The notes below the pieces were generated by a model. The model saw only the letters and a list, made by a program, of their open reading frames with translations. It searched no databases and was not told where the DNA came from. Both the position numbers and the translations under genes were made by a program. Positions 32,431 through 41,575 of a DNA stretch of 64,000 nucleotides are shown here, in pieces. The stretch comes from JALZUR01 sp965205365. GTDB lineage: Bacteria; Bdellovibrionota; Bdellovibrionia; Bdellovibrionales; UBA1609. The DNA lies in assembly GCA_965205365.1 (NCBI GenBank), contig CBDBGT010000013.1, positions 124,001 through 188,000 of the forward strand, given 5' to 3'. The stretch's first letter is position 1. Every line of letters starts with the position of its first letter.

Positions 32431-33011
32431 ACCCTATTTCTTCAGATAACGTACTCGTAAGATCACAACTTACTCCAAATCCCCATGCGCTAAAATTTAT
32501 AGTTAACCATCCTGTTAAAAAAGACGGCAAAGTAACTTATAGAAGCTTCACTGAGGCCACTAACATTGCTCTTGTTGAAGACATCTTTAATCTTGAAAAT
32601 ATTGCTCAAATTTTTTTATTTCAAAATACTTTAACTGTTACTCACAATGGTCAATGGGACAACAATGAATTAAAAAACTTTGTTGAACCTATTATTAAAA
32701 CACGATTACCCACACATGACCCATCATTTCAAACTCCTGAAGAGATTAAAGCCTGTGAAAAGCTTAAGAGTCGTAAGGGCTTTTCTTCTCAAAGACAGGA
32801 AATTGAAAAGATACTAGATAAAACCATACGTCCAGGGCTACAAGCTGATGGTGGAGACCTTGAAATCATTGAGTATAAGCACCCTGAACTTTTTATTTCT
32901 TTTGAAGGTGCTTGTGGCTCATGCCCAAGCTCTGTAATGGGTACTTTACAGGCCATTCAAGGCATTTTACAAAATGAATTCCACAAAGATATTCAAGTTA
33001 TCCCAGAGTGA
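32427..33011 (+). CDS. Nfu-type Fe-S carrier (Nfu N-domain plus NifU C-domain)
   Basis: A 194-residue protein with two parts. An N-terminal Nfu domain (about 10-95) opens SQLTPNPHALKFIVNHPVKK. A C-terminal NifU-like domain (about 125-190) reads IRPGLQADGGDLEIIEYKHP and has the cluster-binding pair FEGACGSCPSSVMGTLQAI (C-x-x-C). Such proteins receive or deliver 4Fe-4S clusters after assembly on SufBCD. It is the last gene of the suf operon, overlapping sufS by 4 bp, and converges on the fibre gene 55 bp away. Confidence 0.92.
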   Translation: MNPISSDNVLVRSQLTPNPHALKFIVNHPVKKDGKVTYRSFTEATNIALVEDIFNLENIAQIFLFQNTLTVTHNGQWDNNELKNFVEPIIKTRLPTHDPSFQTPEEIKACEKLKSRKGFSSQRQEIEKILDKTIRPGLQADGGDLEIIEYKHPELFISFEGACGSCPSSVMGTLQAIQGILQNEFHKDIQVIPE

Positions 33012-33065
33012 CTCACTCGCCTTCCCTGGCTAAGTAGTCTAAAACTACTTCTAAAAAAAACCTTT

Positions 33066-35084
33066 TTACTCTCTTAACTCTAACTTTTTAAGCATTTTCT
33101 TAATCTGAATCAATTCTTTTTCTAAATTTTCATTTTTAAGTTTAAGTTCTTTTATTTGAGCATTTTGAAGCTTGTTTGTTTTTAAATTTGATACAACCAT
33201 TTCATATAACTTTTGAAAGGCACTCACCAGTGGAGCTATAAGGTTTGAGTAAGCCATACGTAAAAAACCTGTGTTCTTATCTGATGAAACAACTTCATTA
33301 AATAAAGGTTTAACATCTTGTGCTATAAACCCAATTTGCTTCTTATTTGCGTTATCTTTTTTAAATGTATAGCCAACAGGGTTTAAATCTAATATTTTTT
33401 CTAAAGACTCTAAAGCATCTAAAGATACAATATCTCTCTTAAACCTTCTATCTGAAGAGTGCATCCATCCAGTAGTTTCATAGGTTCCTATTGTTAAGCC
33501 ATTATCCACAGTGAGTACTTCTGTTGGATTACTTGTTCCAATACCAATATTTCCAGTTGAAGCAATAGAGCCTGTGCTAAGGTACGTACCATAAAGTAAA
33601 TTACCAATATTTAGTGTATTAGAGTCAGTATTAGATGAAGCCTCAACACTACCAATTATAATATTATTATTTGAATCACCGTTTAGATTATGACCTGCGC
33701 GCGACCCAATAAGTATATTTTTAGAGCCTGAACGAAGATTAAAGCCCGCCCTATAACCAAAAAAAACATTTTCATGAGCAGCAGCAATAGTGGATTGCTG
33801 AAACATTAAACTAAACCCCGCATTAGTACCCAAGGCTGTATTCTGACGACCTGAAATATTGTTAAAAAATGCACCACGCCCTATAGCTGTGTTCTCACTG
33901 CCTGTAGTATTTCTATAAAGTGCAAAACTTCCCAAAGCTGTGTTCTCACTGCCTGTAGTATTTGATGAAAGTGCCCAAAGCCCCGAGGCTATATTATAAT
34001 TACCCGTGGTGTTTAACAAAAGTGCACTATGCCCCAAAGCTATATTACCATAGCCCCTAGTATTTCCCTTAAGCGCACTAACTCCCACAGCTGTATTACC
34101 AAAGCCCGTACTATCAGAAAGTGTGCTTAAGCCTAAACCTAAACTAGTGCCAGAATAAGATGCATCTGATAAATCATTAATGGAAGAAGCACCACTTTTA
34201 GAAGGAAAGGCACAAGCCCAACCTGATCCACTCCATTGTAAAATTTGATCTTCACTACAAGAAGTTCCATCTAAAGGACTTGGGAGTTGAGAAAGGCTAG
34301 ACAGTTCAATTTGTGAAGGCAAGACTCCGCCTGCAAGTTGATTTAAGCTAATACTATCTGAAATTTGACTAGAGCTTATTGTTGTATCTTGATTTAAGGC
34401 CCCTGATCCTACTTGACCTGGAGGTAAAGTTACCCCACTTCCAATTGTTCCTAATGTGATTCCACTTGCTGGAACTTGTGTTGCAATAGTGCTTAGGCTT
34501 TCACAAGAAAAATTTGTTCCATCGCTTTTTAAAATTTCTCCAGAGCTACACACTGAACCATTAAGTTGACTTGTAGGATTAATTAGCCCTGTGATTTGAT
34601 TAGCTTGTAGCAAAACACCTGATGAAAATGTTCCAGCTAAAACATCACCTGCTGAAACTGAAGTAAGTCCAATTATTTGATTTACACAAACCCAACCTGA
34701 TCCACTCCATTGTAAAATTTGATCTTCACTACAAGAAGTTCCATCTAAAGGACTTGGGAGTTGAGAAAGACTAGACAGCTCAATTTGTGAAGGTAAAGCT
34801 CCACCTAAAAGTTGATTTAAACCAATACTATCTGAAATTTGGCTAGAGCTTATTGTAGTAAGGGGGTTTAAAGCTCCTAACCCTACTTGACCTGGAGGTA
34901 AAATAACCCTACTTCCAATTATTCCAGAAGTGATTCCACTTGCTGGAACTTGTGTTGCAATGGTGCTTAGACTTTCACAAGAAAAATTTGTTCCATCGCT
35001 TTTTAAAATTTCTCCAGAACTACACACTGAACCATTAAGTTGACTTGTAGGATTAATTAGTCCTGTGATTTGATCAGCTGGCAA
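33066..35084 (-). CDS. Fibre protein, C-terminal part with YadA-like head repeats and S74 chaperone domain
   Basis: The 672-residue frame contains modules of types A and B and then a glycine-rich head region with repeated 'GN.A.G..AL..NT.G' words (SENTALGSFALYRNTTGSEN; NIALGHSALLLNTTGNYNIA), as in trimeric adhesins. At the end is an S74 chaperone of endosialidase domain: HSSDRRFKRDIVSLDALESL, YTFKKDNANKKQIGFIAQDV, then a coiled-coil tail. Such domains trimerise phage tail fibres and often cut themselves off. The frame is open upstream of 35084 to about 35280, so the listed start is internal and not a real initiation site. It is probably the end of the protein that starts at 40441. Confidence 0.8.
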   Translation of the reverse strand: MPADQITGLINPTSQLNGSVCSSGEILKSDGTNFSCESLSTIATQVPASGITSGIIGSRVILPPGQVGLGALNPLTTISSSQISDSIGLNQLLGGALPSQIELSSLSQLPSPLDGTSCSEDQILQWSGSGWVCVNQIIGLTSVSAGDVLAGTFSSGVLLQANQITGLINPTSQLNGSVCSSGEILKSDGTNFSCESLSTIATQVPASGITLGTIGSGVTLPPGQVGSGALNQDTTISSSQISDSISLNQLAGGVLPSQIELSSLSQLPSPLDGTSCSEDQILQWSGSGWACAFPSKSGASSINDLSDASYSGTSLGLGLSTLSDSTGFGNTAVGVSALKGNTRGYGNIALGHSALLLNTTGNYNIASGLWALSSNTTGSENTALGSFALYRNTTGSENTAIGRGAFFNNISGRQNTALGTNAGFSLMFQQSTIAAAHENVFFGYRAGFNLRSGSKNILIGSRAGHNLNGDSNNNIIIGSVEASSNTDSNTLNIGNLLYGTYLSTGSIASTGNIGIGTSNPTEVLTVDNGLTIGTYETTGWMHSSDRRFKRDIVSLDALESLEKILDLNPVGYTFKKDNANKKQIGFIAQDVKPLFNEVVSSDKNTGFLRMAYSNLIAPLVSAFQKLYEMVVSNLKTNKLQNAQIKELKLKNENLEKELIQIKKMLKKLELRE

Positions 35085-35279
35085 TAAAACACCTGATGAA
35101 AATGTTCCAGCTAAAACATCACCTGCTGAAACTGAAGTAAGTCCAATTATTTGATTTACACAAACCCAATCTGATCCACTCCATTGTAAAATTTGATCTT
35201 CACTACAAGAAGTTCCATCTAAAGGACTTGGGAGTTGAGAAAGACTAGACAGCTCAATTTGTGAAGCTCCACCTGAAAG

Positions 35280-37925
35280 TTGGTAAATTTGGCTTCCAGT
35301 AAGGGGGTTTAAAGCTGAAAGTTGATTTAAACCAATACTATCCTGAACTTTGGCAATGGTGCTTAGCTTCGCAAGAAAATTTTAGTAATCGGGGTTTAAA
35401 GCTCCTGCAAAGCTAATAATCTGAAATTTGACCTTATTGTAGTAAGAGGGTTTAAAGCTCCTGGAACCCTAATTAAGTGGAGGTAAAGTTACCTCCACTT
35501 CCAATTGTTCCAGAAGTAATTCCACTTGCTAACTTGTGTTGCAATGGTGCTTGACCTGGAGGTAAAGTTACTCCACTTCCAATTGTTCCTGATGTGATTC
35601 CACTTGCTGGAACTTGTGTTGCAATGGTGATGTGATTCCACTTGGAAGATGGTGCTTAGACTTTTCGCAAGAAAAATTTAAACCATCGCTTTTTAAAATT
35701 TCTCCAGAACTACACACTGAACCATTAAGTTGACTTGTAGGATTAATTAGTCCTGTGATTTGATCAGAAGCAATTGTAGGAGCAATAAAGAGTTGCTGGC
35801 AAACTCCATGAAGCATCTGAATTGCAACACAAGTTCCAGCAAGTGGAAAGAACAATTGACTAGAGAAGTTATTGTAGTAAGAGGGTTTAAAGCTCCTGAA
35901 AACCCTACTTGACCTGAGGTAAAGAGGTAAATGGTTAGGCTCCACTTCCAATTGTTCTTTTTAGTCTTTCTAATTCCAACTTGCTGGAACTTGTGTGAAG
36001 CCCTGTGATTTGATCAGAAGCAATTTTGCAATGGTGCTCCAGAGTTGGTTTCGCAAGAAAAATTGGAAACCATCAGTAAGGGGGTTTTAAAATTTCTCCA
36101 GATTACCCCACTATCCATCACTGAACCATTAAGTTGCTGGAACTTGTTGCAATTTGAGACTTTCACAAGAAAAATTTAGTCCTTTTTAAAATTTGATCAG
36201 AAGCACCATTGTAAGAGTTGCAATTGTGGCAAAGCTCCATCTTTACCTCCAGCAAGTTGGTTTAAGCTAATACTATCTGAAATTTGACTAGAGCTTATTG
36301 TAGTAAGAGGGTTTAAAGCTCCTAACCCTACTTGACCTGGAGGTAAAGTTACTCCACTTCCAATTGTTCCTGAGTGTGATTCCACTTGCTGGAACTTGTG
36401 TTGCAATGGTGCTTAGACTTTCGCAAGAAAAATTTAAACCATCACTTTTTAAAATTTCTCCAGAACTACACTGAACATTAAGTTGACTTGTAGGATTAAT
36501 TAGTCCTGTGATTTGATCAGCTGATAATAAAACACATGAAAATGTTGAGCTAAAATATCACTTGCTGAAACTGAAGTAAGTCCTTTGACTGCAAGTTGGT
36601 TTAAACCAATACTATCAGCTTATTTAAGTTGACTCCACTGTAGGATTAATTAGTCCTGTGACTTTGTTGCATCAACCATCACTTTTTAAAATTTCTGGAA
36701 CCATTAAAGTCCTGTGATTTGATCAGCTGATAATAAAACACCTGATGAAAATGTTCCAGCTGAAACTAAGTCCATTACAGTTCACCTGCTGATTTGTGAA
36801 CTGCCTGCAAAGTAAGTAAATTAGCTTTAATTTACAAAATAACCCAATCTGATCCACTCCTTTGTAAAATTTGATCTTCACTACAAGAAAAATTTAAAGG
36901 ACTTGGGAATTTGAGAAAGACTAGACAGCTCAGTTTGTGAAGGTAAAGCTCCTGTGATTTAAGTTGATTGGCAAACCAAGCTAACTATCTGAAATTTGGC
37001 TAGAGCTTACTTGACCTGTAGTAAAGTTACTCCACTTAAGGAACTTGGTTTAAAGCAAGAAAAATTTTCGCTTTTTAAAATTTCTCCTAACCCTACCATT
37101 AAGTGACCTGGAGGTAAAGTTACTCCACTTCATCAATGAAGTTCCAGAAGTACACAAACTCCAATTGCTTCTGATCCACATTGCTGGAACTTGTGTTGCA
37201 ATGGTTGCTTAGGCTTGCAAGAAAAATTTAAACCATCTAGACTTTTTAAAATTTCTCCAAAAGGCAACAAATTGAACCATTAAGTTGACTTGTAGGATTA
37301 ATTAGCCCTGTAATTCCAATTTGAATCAGAAGCTACACACTAAACATTAAGTTGACTTAGGATTAATTAGCCCTGATCAATAAGTAAGAGTGCTGGCAAA
37401 TGGTATTAGCTAAGAGTTGCCAGCAAGCTCCTGGCTTCCAATTGTTCCTGATGTGATTCCACTTGCTACTTGTGTTGCAATGGTGCTTGACTTTCGCAAG
37501 AAAAATTTAAACCATCAGGGCTTTTTAAAATTTCTCCAGATCTACATCTGCAAGTTGTGATTTAAGCTGGCAAAGCCTCCTGCAAGTTGGTTTAAGCTGA
37601 AACTTCTGAAATTAGAGCTTATTGTAGTAAGGGGGTTTAAAGCTCCTAACCCTACTTGACCTGGAGGTAAAAAATAACCCCACTTGTTGCCTTAGACTTT
37701 TGTTCCTGATGTGATTCCACTTGACTTGTGCTGATTTGAACTTGTGTTGCAATGGTGCAAACCCAATTTCCATTTAAAATTTGGTCTTCACCCAACTTTC
37801 ATCAAGGAAATTTAAGCCTATCGCTTTTTAAAATTTCTCCAGATCTACATCCACTTGAACCATTGCAATGGTGCTTAAGTTGACTTATAGGATTTTCAGC
37901 TGATTAGTCCTGTGATTTGATCAGA
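35280..37925 (-). repeat. Scrambled core: mosaic of short shards of the fibre repeat
   Basis: Almost every 10-60 bp piece here is found in the ordered repeats, all in the same orientation, but pieces are joined in the wrong order with abrupt junctions, small deletions and repeats. Reading frames are short; the longest are minus-strand 35568-35951 and 36197-36406. Joints often fall at short shared words such as 'tttaaa' or 'tgatttgatca'. This could be a true recombination mosaic or a mis-assembly of near-identical repeats. Confidence 0.75.
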
Positions 37926-39115
37926 AGCAATTGTACTAGACAGCTCAATTTGTGAAGGCAAGGCCCCGCCTGCAAGTTGGTTTAAACTAATACTATCTGA
38001 AATTTGACTAGAGCTTATTGTAGTAAAAGGGTTTAAAGCTCCTAACCCTACTTGACCTGGAGGTAAAGTTACTCCACTTCCAATTGTTCCTGATGTGATT
38101 CCACTTGCTGGAACTTGTGTTGCAATGGTGCTTAGACTTTCGCAAGAAAAATTTAAACCATCGCTTTTTAAAATTTCTCCAGAACTACACACTGAACCAT
38201 TAAGTTGACTTGTAGGATTAATTAGCCCTGTGATTTGATCAGAAGCAATTGTAAGAGTTGCTGGCAAAGCTCCATCTGCAAGTTGATTTAAACTAATACT
38301 ATCTGAAATTTGACTAGAGCTTATTGTCGTATCTTGATTTAAAGCCCCTGATCCTACTTGACCTGGAGGTAAAGTTACTCCACTTCCAATTGTTCCTGAT
38401 GTGATTCCACTTGCTGGAACTTGTGTTGCAATGGTGCTTAGACTTTCACAAGAAAAATTTAAGCCATCGCTTTTTAAAATTTCTCCAGAGCTACACACTG
38501 AACCATTAAGTTGACTTATAGGATTAATTAGTCCTGTGATTTGATCAGAAGCAATTGTAAGAGTTGCTGGCAAAGCTCCATCTGCAAGTTGGTTTAAGCT
38601 AATACTATCTGAAATTTGACTAGAGCTTATTGTCGTATCTTGATTTAAAGCCCCTAATCCTACTTGACCTGGAGGTAAAATAACCCCACTTCCAATTGTT
38701 CCTGACGTGATTCCACTTGCTGGAACTTGTGTTGCAATGGTGCTTAGGCTTTCGCAAGAAAAATTTAAACCATCACTTTTTAAAATTTCTCCAGAACTAC
38801 ACACTGAACCATTAAGTTGACTTGTAGGATTAATTAGTCCTGTGATTTGATCAGCTGATAATAAAACACCTGATGAAAATGTTCCAGCTAAAACATCACC
38901 TGCTGAAACTGAAGTAAGTCCAATTATTTGATTTACACAAACCCAACCTGACCCACTCCATTGTAAAATTTGATCTTCACTACAAGAAGTTCCATCTAAA
39001 GGACTTGGGAGTTGAGAAAGACTAGACAGCTCAATTTGTGAAGGTAAAGCTCCACCTGCAAGTTGATTTAAACCAATACTATCTGAAATTTGACTAGAGC
39101 TTATTGTCGTATCTT
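37896..39115 (-). CDS. Fibre protein, middle block of tandem modules
   Basis: Open minus-strand coding made almost wholly of type B modules of 102 residues: three copies with the words SVCSSGEILKSDGLNFSCES, ATQVPASGITSGTIGSGVTL and ISSSQISDSISLNQLA. They are preceded (38805-39115) by a type A module in the same frame. The block ends at about 37896, where the module is cut short in ELSSTIASDQITGLIS at the edge of the scrambled core. It is separated from the N-terminal block by a frameshift near 39115. There is no credible start codon, so it is part of the larger gene. Confidence 0.65.
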
Positions 39116-40441
39116 GAGGGGGTTTAAAGCCCCTGATCCTACTTGACCTGGAGGTAAAGTTACTCCACTTCCAATTGTTCCTGATGTGATTCCACTTGCT
39201 GGAACTTGTGTTGCAATGGTGCTTAGACTTTCACAAGAAAAATTTAAGCCATCGCTTTTTAAAATTTCTCCAGAGCTACACACTGAACCATTAAGTTGAC
39301 TGGTAGGATTAATTAGCCCTGTGATTTGATGAGCTGGCAATAAAACACCTGATGAAAATGTTCCAGCTAAAACATCACCTGCTGAAACTGAAGTAAGTCC
39401 AATTATTTGATTTACACAAACCCAATCTGATCCACTCCATTGTAAAATTTGATCTTCACTACAAGAAGTTCCATCTAAAGGACTTGGGAGTTGAGAAAGA
39501 CTAGACAGCTCAATTTGTGAAGGCAAGGCCCCGCCTGCAAGTTGGTTTAAACTAATACTATCTGAAATTTGACTAGAGCTTATTGTAGTAAAAGGGTTTA
39601 AAGCTCCTAACCCTACTTGACCTGGAGGTAAAGTTACTCCACTTCCAATTGTTCCAGAAGTAATTCCACTTGCTGGAACTTGTGTTGCAATGGTGCTTAG
39701 ACTTTCGCAAGAAAAATTTAAACCATCGCTTTTTAAAATTTCTCCAGAACTACACACTGAACCATTAAGTTGACTGGTAGGATTAATTAGCCCTGTGATT
39801 TGATCAGAAGCAATTGTAAGAGTTGCTGGCAAAGCTCCATCTGCAAGTTGGTTTAAGCTAATACTATCTGAAATTTGACTAGAGCTTATTGTTGTATCTT
39901 GATTTAAGGCCCCTGATCCTACTTGACCTGAAGGCAAAGTTACTCCACTTCCAATTGTTCCTGACGTGATTCCACTTGCTGGAACTTGTGTTGCAATGGT
40001 GCTTAGGCTTTCGCAAGAAAAATTTAAACCATCACTTTTTAAAATTTCTCCAAAATTACAAATTGAACCATTAAGTTGACTTGTAGGATTAATTAGCCCT
40101 GTGATTTGATCAGCTGGCAATAAAACACCTGATGAAAATGTTCCAGCTAAAACATCACCTGCTGAAACTGAAGTAAGTCCAATTATTTGATTTACACAAA
40201 CCCAATCTGATCCACTCCATTGTAAAATTTGATCTTCACTACAAGAAGTTCCATCTAAAGGGCTTGGGAGTTGAGAAAGACTATCTATGAGAATATCTGG
40301 ATGCAATACTCCAGGCAAAATATCTTCAGCTCCTATCTGACTACTTGCAAATGTCCGCTCATCCACTCCAAACTCAGCATTTTTACAGCCAGTTAAAAGC
40401 AGAAATATAAAAGCAATAAAAAAATAACTTTTGAAATTCAC
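39101..40441 (-). CDS. Fibre lipoprotein, N-terminal block
   Basis: The true start of the fibre gene. The 446-residue frame begins MNFKSYFFIAFIFLLLTGCK, a lipoprotein signal with the lipobox LLTGC, so the fibre is anchored by lipid at its N-terminus. A short unique region (NAEFGVDERTFASSQIGAED) is followed by alternating type A and B modules. The frame ends at a hybrid junction near 39115, where two alternative repeat words (one giving GALNQDTT, the other GALNPLTT) are fused out of register, giving GALNPLKIRQ and a stop. If real, this truncates the protein. Lipid anchor, modules, head and S74 chaperone suggest a surface-exposed trimeric fibre. Confidence 0.75.
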   Translation of the reverse strand: MNFKSYFFIAFIFLLLTGCKNAEFGVDERTFASSQIGAEDILPGVLHPDILIDSLSQLPSPLDGTSCSEDQILQWSGSDWVCVNQIIGLTSVSAGDVLAGTFSSGVLLPADQITGLINPTSQLNGSICNFGEILKSDGLNFSCESLSTIATQVPASGITSGTIGSGVTLPSGQVGSGALNQDTTISSSQISDSISLNQLADGALPATLTIASDQITGLINPTSQLNGSVCSSGEILKSDGLNFSCESLSTIATQVPASGITSGTIGSGVTLPPGQVGLGALNPFTTISSSQISDSISLNQLAGGALPSQIELSSLSQLPSPLDGTSCSEDQILQWSGSDWVCVNQIIGLTSVSAGDVLAGTFSSGVLLPAHQITGLINPTSQLNGSVCSSGEILKSDGLNFSCESLSTIATQVPASGITSGTIGSGVTLPPGQVGSGALNPLKIRQ

Positions 40442-41575
40442 CTCTGAACTATCGACAATTTATTGAAAAATAAATAGCTAAAATGCAATTAAATGTTTAA
40501 ATTCTTCACACTGCTCTTTCTATCATTTATGCTTTACATTAATATTAAAGTAAATACATTCACACGAGCTACTGATAACCACCATTACATTGCCATTTTT
40601 TAAGTAAAACTACGCTAGTTTTGATTTTTTCTAGTAATTTTAATTAAAATATGATTTTAGTGTACGCTTATTTGTAATATAAAACTGTTGCAAAACAGTT
40701 GCCTTTAATCAAAAAATTTATCTACTTTAAATAACAACTCTACATAATATAATATTAAAAACTTTAACAAAAAGTTACTCTAAAAAGTTTATAAAAATTT
40801 TTACCCAACTACTTAAAACAAAAATATAGTATGTATTGGTATCGATTTTTTAAAAACTTTTTCTTTTTATAAAATTAAGATAAGGGTGACTGTACCAATA
40901 GGACCTTGCCTTTTATTTTTTTGTATAAACGTCAACCACAACTAAAGGGTAAATAAATGAGTTCCCATGATCCAAACTTCATTGAAGCCTAAGCTTTGAG
41001 TCTCTAACCAAATTAAGACACCTTAAATCAAGTCGCTCTTTTTCCTCTGAATTTCATCCACTTTTTAAAATGAAGCTAAAATTTGTAAAACCTTATAACC
41101 CTTCTAGTGCGCTTAAAGACCCCTTAATCTTACTTTAAAAAAGTGGTGATAAATTCGTTTGTAGAGTGCTTTTCCTATTTTAAGGTACTCTTTAGGTGTG
41201 CTCCTTCTACTTTAGATTCAGTATTTTCCATACTTAATTCCATCATTATTTTCCTCTTTTTAACCTAATGTTAGGCCATAGCCTACTGGTTTTTTCTTGC
41301 TGGATTTGCTTAAAATAATTTTTTCTGCGATAAAAATTATTTAGATTAGAATTGCCTGTACTCTCTTTAATGTCCACACCAGCTTTACGAATATAGCTCT
41401 ACAGCTTTATCTAGGCCTCCTCAAGATCAAATGACCTCTTTTAGCTAAACAGGGAGAAAGGAGTTTTAATGAGCTCTATAAGCTTGATCTATGACGCTTT
41501 TCATTACTCCTTTTTCTTTGAAAGTTATCTTATTACAGTGTATCAAGGATTTTCTTAACTTTTTTTGAAGGGGCT
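40442..41575. other. 1.1-kb gene-poor region between divergent fibre and coiled-coil genes
   Basis: The left 500 bp are extremely AT-rich and should hold the fibre gene promoter. A decayed coding trace lies at 40957-41138. On the minus strand near 41180-41245 a short frame (MELSMENTESKVEGAHLKST, then LK and a stop) follows AGAGGAAAA but is not recognised. The rest shows no clear gene. The right end should contain the promoter of the gene at 41576, preceded by TTGAAGGGG. Confidence 0.5.
40957..41138 (+). pseudogene. Frameshifted short coding trace, unidentified
   Basis: An ATG behind AAAGGG opens MSSHDPNFIEA and meets a stop. Shifting by one base at that point restores an open frame of about 50 codons (SLSFESLTKLRHLKSSRSFS, then KMKLKFVKPYNPSSALKDPL, ILL, stop). 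The good ribosome site and protein-like sequence suggest a real small gene, or the start of a larger one, broken by a 1-base indel. No family is recognised. A sequencing error would also explain it. Confidence 0.4.

Larger units (their letters stand above)
33066..40441 (-). repeat. Large repeat-built surface fibre locus (three coding blocks plus scrambled core)
   Basis: Read from 40441 leftwards: a lipoprotein leader, tandem modules, a disordered middle (about 35280-37925), more modules, a YadA-like head region, and an S74 chaperone domain ending at 33066. Two module types alternate. Type B is about 102 residues (306 bp, DQITGLINPTSQLNGSVCSS ... ISSSQISDSISLNQLA). Type A is about 60 residues (SQLPSPLDGTSCSEDQILQW ... 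VSAGDVLAGTFSSGVLL). Copies are nearly identical in DNA, differing mainly in a few alternative words. As assembled, the locus is not one open frame. Confidence 0.85.

Noticed and set aside
33032..33050. Hairpin between the convergent suf and fibre genes as a terminator
   Set aside because: A 7-bp stem (AAGTAGT/ACTACTT) exists, but no T-tract follows it on either strand in the needed place.
33066..35084. Prophage tail fibre
   Set aside because: The S74 domain is phage-like, but the gene starts with a lipoprotein signal and no capsid, portal, terminase or tail genes are present.
35568..36406. Minus-strand ORFs of 127 and 69 codons in the scrambled core
   Set aside because: They are chance frames through fused shards of the fibre repeat and not separate genes.
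33066..40441. Possible CRISPR or other spaced repeat array
   Set aside because: The repeats are about 180-306 bp, tandem, protein-coding and without short unique spacers; no cas genes are near.
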